A DNA stretch of 64,000 bases from positions 310,001 through 374,000 of the forward strand of contig BROG01000029.1 of assembly GCA_030159075.1 (NCBI GenBank), given 5' to 3'. The first letter of the stretch is position 1. Every line of letters begins with the position of its first letter. Below, piece by piece: positions 14,301-21,475 of the stretch. A program made the position numbers and the translations under genes. The notes under the pieces were generated by a model, which saw only the letters and a list, made by a program, of their open reading frames with translations, ran no database searches and was not told where the DNA came from. The stretch comes from Atrina japonica (taxonomy: Eukaryota; Mollusca; Bivalvia; Pterioida; Pinnidae).

Positions 14301-15442
14301 ACATTATGAGTCAAAGGCACTCAACTGTGTTAATAGCTGATCAAGGTCTGAAACTGTTGTTGAACTCTGATAATGGGGAAAATCTGGGTAACAATGAGTA
14401 GGGACAAAGCAATTTTAATTGGGAGTAAGATTCAGATGACTCTGTACATAGTTGTGAAAGTAGTGATTTATCGTAATAATCAATTTAAAAACAAAAATAA
14501 AGGAAATGAAAGTGATTTGAATTTTTTGTATTTCTGTCCAGGAGCCCAGGGTGGGAGAACAGCTCATTTCAGGTGGCCAGGGTTCAAAGGGTTAAGAATG
14601 TTCTAAGTCTGAGAGCATTCTTAATTTGATCTGCTAAGCCAATCAATGGGGTGTCCAGATGGTGCAGTGGTCAGTGCACTCACTTCTCACTAATGTGGCC
14701 TGAGTTCGATCCTTGGATTTTATAGTGGAGTATGTGAGATGGTATGCAGTTGCCAAGTCAGACACATGGGTTTTCTCTGGGTACTCCGCCCATAGCATGG
14801 ACCCCCACATTCCAACATCAGAGCCAACTGTAGACATTAATATAAGTTAATATAACTTGTTTGTCAATTGTTGTAAAATAAATAAAATATTCCGTCATGC
14901 AGTGTCTTGTTTTTATCACAGGATCGAGTGATGCTTGGTTCAGATTATCCTTTTCCTCTTGGAGAACTGCATCCTGGGATATTGATAGAAAATTCTGACT
15001 TTGATGCATCATTAAAGGTAGATACAAATTGTCTATCTACATCAATCTGTGTGTCTATCTATCTTTCTATCTATCTGTCTGTATCTATTTATCTATCTAT
15101 CTGTCTGTCTATCTATCTACCTGTCTGTCTATTTATTTATCTATCTATCTATTTATCTGTCCGTCTTTCTATATCTGTCCGTCTGTATCCATCGATAGAT
15201 CGACTGACCGACCGGTCTACCTTCCTACCTACCTGCTGACCGACCTATCTATCTATCTATATTTGTCCATCCTTCATTCCAAGGTATTACCGTAAGTAAA
15301 TTATTGATTTTTGGTATTAAGCATATAAATGGAATATACAAGGTAATTTGATTGTTTCCACTTTTTATGATTTCAGGACAAACTGTTGGTAGGAAATGCA
15401 TGTGAGTTTCTAGGCTTAGACAGAAAACAGTTTGAAAGTTGA
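2323..15442 (+). CDS. ACMSD: 2-amino-3-carboxymuconate-6-semialdehyde decarboxylase, complete, 10 exons
   Basis: Exons: 2323-2379, 3917-4058, 4419-4468, 5400-5559, 8647-8723, 10143-10236, 11219-11314, 11901-12073, 14922-15017, 15377-15442. All junctions are GT/AG and in phase, giving 336 codons, the length of human ACMSD. The enzyme is a zinc-dependent amidohydrolase-superfamily decarboxylase. It diverts aminocarboxymuconate semialdehyde away from quinolinate and so limits de novo NAD synthesis from tryptophan. Zinc ligands are in place: H6 and H8 in '[12 protein letters not shown]', H174 in 'IFIHPWDM', D291 in '[11 protein letters not shown]'. H224 in 'CFAHGG' is also kept. Start chosen because the metal-binding HxH must sit at residues 6-8. 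The introns are packed with repeats; the longest (exons 4-5) holds a 1.4-kb minisatellite. Nothing indicates a pseudogene. Confidence 0.97.
2958..3221 (-). mobile_element. tRNA-derived SINE, family 1, in ACMSD intron 1
   Basis: Reverse-strand copy of the SINE at 752-1149. Read on the minus strand it begins 'gagctggcctggctcagtc', shares the 'gacagtaaaaacc' and 'gtgtcgacataggtcaaa' body and ends 'ttcttgagtgggacattaaa'. A perfect 14-bp target duplication CATTCAAATAAGTC lies at 2944-2957 and 3222-3235. Confidence 0.9.
4500..4770. repeat. Two short tandem duplications in ACMSD intron 3
   Basis: A 50-bp unit starting 'agtatatacatgtaactgtc' is repeated twice (about 4511-4610). It is followed by a 57-bp unit containing 'tctccttctttctgtctatc' in two full copies and a partial third (about 4635-4765). 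The reading frame across the second array is a by-product of its 57-bp (3 x 19) period. Confidence 0.8.
5130..5385 (+). mobile_element. SINE-like repeat, family 2, abutting ACMSD exon 4
   Basis: Diverged copy of a repeat also seen at 56255-56465 and 63199-63460. Shared blocks are 'catgaagtctctcatctctt', 'caggttcaagtccc', 'tgtgagaaagtttgtcagtt', and a tail like 'catatgactggaagatcgtt'. A B-box-like 'aggttcaagtcccg' suggests a tRNA-derived head. Its tail ends within about 20-40 bp of the exon 4 acceptor at 5398/5399, so it may supply part of the branch-site region. Confidence 0.65.
5895..7305. repeat. 27-bp minisatellite in ACMSD intron 4
   Basis: About 50 copies of a 27-bp unit, consensus near 'acagataatgtttattac' plus 'aataaatac'. 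Variants carry 'tgtaaatgc' in place of 'aataaatac', often alternating with the standard unit, which hints at a two-unit higher-order structure. Because 27 is divisible by 3, long open frames appear on both strands; they encode only a 9-residue iteration and are not genes. Confidence 0.95.
7356..7726. mobile_element. Small hAT-like non-autonomous element
   Basis: Ends CAGAGCTTGATTTAATG and GTTAATTTGAACCCTG are inverted relative to each other and resemble the ends of the element at 27526-28180. Both share the interior 'ggccagtacagatgagaaat' / 'ctactggcccatc' block. The CAG(G)GCTTGAAATTA-type terminus suggests a hAT family, but no 8-bp target duplication is visible, so the class is tentative. 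Confidence 0.55.
7855..8175 (+). repeat. Inverted-repeat arm A, 5' of ACMSD exon 5
   Basis: This segment is matched in reverse orientation by 9530-9800. Shared tracts in order: 'tacctctaata', 'gattagtcaaaac', 'catgtcaccctg', 'gatttatgtca', 'gaaatggatg', 'gctatgtggtaattaggtgt', 'cataaaatgtc'-like, 'gatgcagactg'. The two arms enclose exon 5 (8647-8723) and could pair in the pre-mRNA. Confidence 0.8.
8190..8580. repeat. Degenerate tandem repeat, roughly 65-70 bp, upstream of exon 5
   Basis: Four to five loose copies containing 'gatgtcaatgtaattatatc' and 'ttatgttataaagtatcggt', 'agtgacatttt'. One copy contains 'ttactgggtaagtac', a donor-like string identical to that of ACMSD exon 3. It ends about 70 bp before the exon 5 acceptor. 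Confidence 0.7.
9110..10020. mobile_element. Foldback element, ACMSD intron 5
   Basis: Ends are inverted: 'tacattcatgagagg' at about 9119 and 'cctctcatgaatgta' at about 9998. Inside are two strong hairpins. A perfect 20-bp inverted pair starts GGATTTATCAGTCCAAAGAA at 9809-9828 with its complement at 9859-9878. A second, longer imperfect pair lies around 9913-9987 ('accttggc ttt gccttggt'). Arm B (9530-9800) of the exon-5-flanking inverted repeat lies within it. No ORF; non-autonomous MITE/foldback is the best description. Confidence 0.65.
9530..9800 (-). repeat. Inverted-repeat arm B, 3' of ACMSD exon 5
   Basis: Reverse-complement partner of 7855-8175, sitting about 0.8 kb downstream of exon 5. 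Read on the minus strand it contains 'tttgattagtcaaaac', 'cttcatgtcaccctg', 'ggctatgtggtaattaggtg'. Confidence 0.8.
10600..10965. repeat. 39-bp minisatellite in ACMSD intron 6
   Basis: About nine copies of a 39-bp unit reading 'gccgttttatctattctgag' then 'ctttttctgaagtcctttt'. The copies differ mainly at 'agtcatttt/agtcctttt' and the final ones decay. Confidence 0.92.
12085..12335. repeat. TG-rich low-complexity tract, ACMSD intron 8
   Basis: Interrupted (TG)n with 'tttatg' and 'tttgtg' interspersed, beginning 12 bases after the exon 8 donor at 12074. The open frame across it is compositional, not coding. Confidence 0.9.
12400..12790. repeat. Dispersed repeat fragment with internal duplication
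   Basis: 'gttcatctgtct' is tandemly repeated at 12428-12452. Then two related blocks follow, each with 'atttcaaccaaa', 'gtgatatggaagg' and 'cttgacttagtttttg/ccttaacttagtttttc'. It has the look of a decayed dispersed repeat; no TIR, LTR or ORF was found. Confidence 0.5.
12865..13892. mobile_element. TIR-bounded element carrying a ~118-bp tandem array
   Basis: The left end ATGTCCCCCAAA (12865-12876) and right end TTTGGGGGACAT (13881-13892) are perfect 12-bp inverted repeats. The left end also forms a local hairpin with GGGGGACAT at 12885-12893. Between about 13040 and 13790 lie six copies of a roughly 115-120-bp unit with 'attgtctgattttgatgaaa', 'tttggaatttataggtatc', 'ggcttctgattggt'. No transposase ORF. 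A tandem core inside short inverted ends recalls repeat-bearing non-autonomous elements of bivalves; the superfamily is not assigned. Confidence 0.7.
14082..14595. mobile_element. piggyBac-type MITE, 514 bp including TTAA
   Basis: Perfect 19-bp inverted ends TTAACCCTTTGAACCCTGG (14082-14100) and its complement (14577-14595) include the TTAA target duplicated at both sides. TTAA target plus a CCCTTT-type terminus is the signature of piggyBac. The subterminal part has a GC-rich palindrome 'ggccggaaaaccggcc'. A 77-codon open frame inside has no recognisable product. Confidence 0.88.
14645..14880 (+). mobile_element. tRNA-derived SINE, family 3
   Basis: The head has 'ggtgcagtggtcagtgcact' (A-box-like) and 'ctgagttcgatcctt' (B-box-like) at tRNA-like spacing. 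The body contains 'gggttttctctgggtactcc' and 'catagcatggaccccc', and the 3' end is AT-rich ('gtaaaataaataaaata'). It ends about 40 bp before the ACMSD exon 9 acceptor (14921). No clear target duplication was seen. Confidence 0.7.
15028..15265. repeat. (TCTA/TCTG)n microsatellite, ACMSD intron 9
   Basis: Compound tetranucleotide run of tcta, tctg and variants, starting 10 bases after the exon 9 donor (15018). Its long open frames (Ser/Leu/Ile/Tyr-rich) are compositional artefacts. Confidence 0.95.
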
Positions 15443-16343
15443 AATGAAGAAAGTCGGCATTCTACCAAAGATAAGACATTGTGTAATTGATAGAGAGATG
15501 TTGTTTTTATACGTTTATAAATCATTCCAGTGGCATTTTAAAGTGAAAGTAAAATTAAATAGCCATTGTGCCAGGCTGTGCTATGTTGAACCCCCACTGG
15601 AGAAAAACAGTTGAGAATATTTTGAACAGAAAGAATTTATTACATTTGTCATGGGCATGGATAAATTACTTGGATACCGTAGAATACTGCTGTGTTAAAA
15701 CTAAATGGCAAATGTCAATATCTTTGATTTATTCAGCAAAAAACACTAGCCAAGCAAAAATGACTTAGACAATAATGGAAGGTTGTATACTGTATAGCAG
15801 AAAAATACACGGGACTGAACTTTCAAATTGCTTTGTGAGAGTAAAGATTTAACATATATTGGAGTAATATAGGTTCTCAAATGAGATTGTTTAAAAGTCA
15901 TTCTACAAGGCTTGCCAAAAGCTTTGTCAATAGCTGTAGTTATGGCAGAAATTCATTTGTTTGTTGCCTTGTACATTTCACATCATATAAAGTATCTGTG
16001 CCTGTGTGTGTGCATGTGTGTGTGTGTGTGCGTGTGTGTGTGTGCGTTCAGTGACACAAAGTCATTGTCATGTTTTTATTTTCAAGTCAAAATCTGATAC
16101 ATGGTTTGAGTTACAGATTACATGTAGAGTAATTTTAATGTATATATGTAGCGTGTTTTACACAGTAAATTTGTAAAAGTATGAGACTTAGGTGTGAAGG
16201 TGTGACAGGGTTTATATTCATGAGAATCGAATTTTGTTAAGTTTGACAATAAGAATTCTATATTTTTTACACGCAAGTTTTGTTTGCATGGTATAATTCA
16301 TATGTACCATGTATTTTTATACTAGATTTATTGTATTGCATAA
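15443..16343. other. Probable ACMSD 3' UTR, no further gene
   Basis: AT-rich tail after the ACMSD stop with a (TG)n run at about 16003-16045. No ORF with recognisable content. Confidence 0.5.
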
Positions 16344-16434
16344 TTAACTCATTCACCCCTAAAGACACATTTGGACTAGTTTTAGTTATTGATTTACAGA
16401 AGAGTCCATTGTTTTTCAGGGGTTGATGAGTCAA
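16344..16434. mobile_element. ~90-bp TTAA MITE (copy 1 of 4)
   Basis: Inverted ends TTAACTCATTCACCCCTAAA and CAGGGGTTGATGAGTCAA enclose 'catttggactagttttagtt' and 'gatttacagaagagtcc'. Related copies lie at 30970-31126, 43920-44011 and 46987-47077. The TTAA-type edges suggest a piggyBac-mobilised micro-MITE. Confidence 0.75.
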
Positions 16435-16752
16435 AAAGGGGATTACATTTTTATGGATTGATCTTAAAACTGAATCAGAGACTCTGAAGAATGTAAACAT
16501 ATGACAAAAAAGTCATGTAAATTATGACGTCCCATAAACAGAAAGTTGTAAATACATTTAATACAAGATTTTAAGGTTCTTTTATTTTATAGATTTCAAC
16601 TGTAATCCTCTTACATTAGTTGATCTGAGATGGGTTTGTGTTTTACAAGCCTTTTGTGTTTGCTTTCGTTGAGTGATGTAACTAGCTATGAACTTTTTAT
16701 ATCTTATTTGTTATTTTGAATTTTTCAAGTAAATAGAATAGTGCTAATATCA

Positions 16753-16758
16753 AATAAA
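16753..16758 (+). terminator. Candidate ACMSD polyadenylation signal
   Basis: AATAAA about 1.3 kb after the ACMSD stop. A second AATAAA is at 17213-17218. Neither can be preferred without transcript data. Confidence 0.35.
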
Positions 16759-16759
16759 G

Positions 16760-17639
16760 AGTTTAAAAGAGGCAAGTCGTTTTTCTGTTTACACTTCAGT
16801 AACAAAATAAGTACATTTGTAATATACCTAGGTGTCAAAGTCTTTATCAGAAAATTTGCATACAAGAATATTTTATATGTAAAATGTCAATTTAACTTGA
16901 AAATTTTTTAATTTACCATGCAAATACATTTAATGACTTTAAATGTGAAAGGCCTTTTTGCATGCAAAAGCCATTTCATCTTGTAAATTTATTTTGTATA
17001 TTGAAACCCATTTAAAATTTGCATGCAAGTTTGAGTCAAGTCCGAGAGGAAACGGCCAATCAAAACTCTTCTTATAACACTAAAATCTAATAATCAGAAC
17101 TGTCCTGAAGGGAAAAAGAAGTTCATTTTGTATTAACTATATTATTTTACTAAACTAAATAAGATTTTTTTTATTATATCTGATATTTATGCTAGAAATA
17201 TCTGCACATAACAATAAAATGCCAACAAAATTTACAGGTACCTAAAAATGTGACCAAATGAAAGAGTTAAATTGATATCTGTGACACCATTTTTATAACT
17301 GAAAACTGCTACATGTATGTCCATTTAAGTCAACAATATTTACAAAAGGAAGATATATTTTGAAATGAACATTTTAGGAAGCTAAGAAAAATAGTTAAAA
17401 TTTTAAAAAAAATATAGAAACTAAAAAGCTATCATGGTAATTTATAATTGTACTCACTTGAAATGTACAGATGAATATGTTTTACCATAGCGGTTTACCA
17501 TTTTATTACTGATAACTTTTGGCTGATTACTATCATAAGTTAAAATACTGTTTTTGCTCAAAAAGACATTTTAGCATGCCAATACTAGAATTTGAAGTTT
17601 AACAAAACATTAAACACATGTATGCAAAAGCACACATTT
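16760..17639. other. AT-rich intergenic spacer, nothing recognised
   Basis: Very AT-rich with several 'catgcaaa' / 'gcatgcaa' strings and homopolymer runs. No gene, TIR or RNA gene recognised. Confidence 0.5.
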
Positions 17640-20600
17640 TTCATGAAAAACTTGTCATGCCTACTGTAACATGGGACATCACATGTCATGTCTATTCTAA
17701 CATGGGACATCACATGTCATGCCTACTATAACATGTGACATCACATGTCATGTCTACTATAACATGGGACATCACATGTCATGTCTACTATAACATGGGA
17801 CATCACATGTCATGTCTACTATAACATGGGACAATACATGTCATGTCTACTATAACATGGGACATCACATGTCATGTCTACTATAACATGGGACATCACA
17901 TGTCATGTCTACTATAACATGGGACATCACATGTCATGTCTACTATAACATGGGACATCACATGTCATGCCTACTTTAACATGGGACATCACATGTCATG
18001 CCTACTTTAACATGGGACATAACATGTCATGCCTATTGTAACATGGAACATCACATGACATGCCTACTCTAACATGGGACATCGAATGCCACATTTACTA
18101 TCACATGCCAGAACTATTATAACCTAATATGACATGGAACATCACATGCCACGTCTACTATAGCATGGGACATCATATGCCACACATACTGTAACATGGG
18201 ACATCACATGCCACACCTACTATCACATGCCACAACTACTATAAAATGGAATATTACATGCAACACCGACTATAACATGGGGCATCACATGCCACACCTA
18301 TAACATGCCACACCTACTATAACATGCCACACCTACTATAAAATGCCACAACTACTATAACATGGGATATCATATGCCACATCTTCTCTAACATCTAACA
18401 TCACATGACATGCTTGCTTTCACATGCTATGCCTATTCTAACATGGGACATAACATGCCATGCCTACTTTAACATGGGCCATCACATGCCATGCCTACAG
18501 TAACATGGGACATCACATGCCATGCCTACAGTAACATGGGCCATCACATGCCATGCCTACAGTAACATGGGCCATCACATGCCATGCCTACAGTAACATG
18601 GGACATCAAATACTATGCCTACTATAACATGAGTCATCACATGCCATGCCTACTTTAACATGGGACATCACATGCCATGCCTACAGCAACATTGGACATC
18701 ACATGCTATACCTACTGTAACATGGAACATCATATGACATGCCTGCTATCACATGCCACACCTACTCTAACATGGGACATCATATGCCACATCTATTATA
18801 ACATAAGACATCACATGCCATACCTACTAACACATGCCACAACTATTACATGGGACATCAAATGCCACACCTACTATAACATGGGACATCACCTGCCACA
18901 CCTACTATAACATGGGACATCACATGCCACACCTACTATAACATGCCACACCTACTCTAACATTGGACATCATATGCCACATCTATTATAACATAAGACA
19001 TCACATGCCATACCTACTAACACATGCCACAACTATTACATGGGACATCAAATGCCACACCTACTATAACATGGGACATCACATTCCACACCTATAACAT
19101 GGGACATCACATGCCACACCTACTATAACATGCCACAACTACTATAACATGGGACATCATATGCCATGCCTACTATAACATGGGACATCACATGCCACAT
19201 CTACTATAACATGGGACATCATATGCCACATCTTCTCTTACATCACATGACATGCTTGGTTTCACATGCTATGCCTATTCTAACATGGGACATCAGATGC
19301 CATGCCTACTAACACATGCCACGACTATTACATGGGACATCAAATGCCACACCTACTATTACATGGGACATCAAATGCCACACCTACTATAACATGGGAC
19401 ATCAAATGCCACACCTACTATAACATGGAACATCATATGCCACATCTATTATAACATGGGACATCACATTCCACACCTATAACATGGGACATCACATGCC
19501 ACACCTACTATAACATGCCACAACTACTATTACATGGGACATCAAATGCCACACCTACTATAACATGGGACATCAAATGCCACACCTACTATAACATGGA
19601 ACATCATATGCCACATCTATTATAACATGGGACATCACATTCCACACCTATAACATGGGACATCACATGCCACACCTACTATAACATGCCACATCTACTA
19701 TAACATGGGACATTATATGCCACATCTTCTCTTACATCACATGACATGCTTGGTTTCACAGGCTATGCCTATTCTAACATGGGACATCACATGCCATGCC
19801 TACTAACACATGCCACGACTATTACATGGGACATCAAATGCCACACCTACTATTACATGGGACATCAAATGCCACACCTACTATAACATGGGACATCAAA
19901 TGCCACACCTACTATAACATGGGACATCACATGCCACACCTATAACATGGGACATCACATGCCACACCTACTATAACATGCCACACCTACTATAACATGG
20001 GACATCATATGCCACATCTATTATAACATAAGACATCACATGCCATACCTACTAACACATGCCACAACTATTACATGGGACATCAAATGCCACACCTACT
20101 ATAACATGGGACATCACATGCCACACCTACTATAATATGCCACAACTACTATAACATGGGACATCATATGCCACACCTACTATAACATGGGACATCACAT
20201 GCCACATCTACTATAACATGGGACATTATATGCCACATCTTCTCTTACATCACATGACATCCTTGTTTTCACATGCTATGCCTATTCTAACATGGGACAA
20301 CACATGCCATGCCTACTAACACATGCAACAACTATAACATGGGACATCAAATGCCACACCTACTATTACATGGGACATCAAATGCCACACCTACTATAAC
20401 ATGGGACATCAAATGCCACACCTACTATAACATGGGACATCACATGCCACACCTACTATAACATGCCACACCTACTCTAACATGGGACATCATATGCCAC
20501 ATCTATTATAACATAAGACATCACATGCCATACCTACTAACACATGCCACAACTACTATAACATGGGACATCATATGCCACACCTACTATAACATGGGAC

Positions 20601-21275
20601 ATCACATGCCACATCTACTATAACATGGGACATTATATGCCACATCTTCTCTTACATCACATGACATGCTTGCTTTCACATGCTATGCCTATTCTAACAT
20701 GGGACATCACATGTCATGCCTACTTTAACATGGGACATCACATGCCATGCCTACAGTAACATGGGACATCACATGTCATGCCTAATATAACATGAGACAT
20801 AACATGTCATGCCTACTTTAACATGGAACATCACATGCCATGCCTACAACAACATTGGAAATCCCATGCTATACCTACTGTAACATGGAACATCATATGA
20901 CATGCCTGCTATCACATGCCACACCTACTCTAACATGGGACATCATATGCCACATCTATTATAACATTTACTCTAACATCTGACATCACATGACATGCTT
21001 GCTTTCACATGCTATGCCTACTCTAACATGGGACATCACATGCCATGCCTACTTTAACATGGGACATCATGTCTACTGTAACATGGGACACCACATGCCA
21101 GCCCTCCTATAACATGCCACATCTACTCTAATTTGGGACATCACATACCATGCCTACTGTCCCATGCCATGCCTACTCTAACATGAGACTTCACATGCCA
21201 TGCCTAATATAACATGGGACATCACATGCCATGCCTTCTATCAAATGCCATGTCTACTCTAACATGGGATATTGC
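17640..21275. repeat. 3.6-kb satellite, 31-bp unit, with higher-order structure
   Basis: More than 100 copies of a 31-bp unit near 'aacatgggacatcacatgcc' plus 'acacctactat'. The left 400 bp are homogeneous ('catgtcatgtctactataac'); the rest is mixed with shortened 15-20-bp half-units ('aacatgccacacctactat'). A marker block 'tcttctcttacatcacatga' recurs near 19232, 19726, 20238 and 20645, so a higher-order repeat of about 0.4-0.5 kb is superimposed. It separates the ACMSD 3' end from CMPK2 by ending about 200 bp before the CMPK2 start. Confidence 0.96.
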
Positions 21276-21475
21276 ATTAAATGGGTCGTCTGATATATTC
21301 ATTTATTTATTCAGTAAATTAAAGAAGTAATTATTATCAATTGTTTTTATCATTTTTTTGTAAAATGTTGAGCAGATATAATTTTGCTAACCGCTAGTTC
21401 TAACTTAAACTTATTTTGACATGATCCCTCGGTATAGCCTCGTTTTAAATTGAAAGTAGGATAGGTGTATTTCTG
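21276..21475 (+). promoter_or_regulatory. Presumed CMPK2 promoter/5' UTR
   Basis: The only unique sequence between the satellite and the CMPK2 start codon, so the promoter most likely lies here. No TATA box, initiator or interferon-type element is convincing. Confidence 0.4.

Noticed and set aside
17640..21275. CRISPR array
   Set aside because: Regular short repeats, but without unique spacers, in a eukaryotic intergenic region; it is a head-to-tail satellite.
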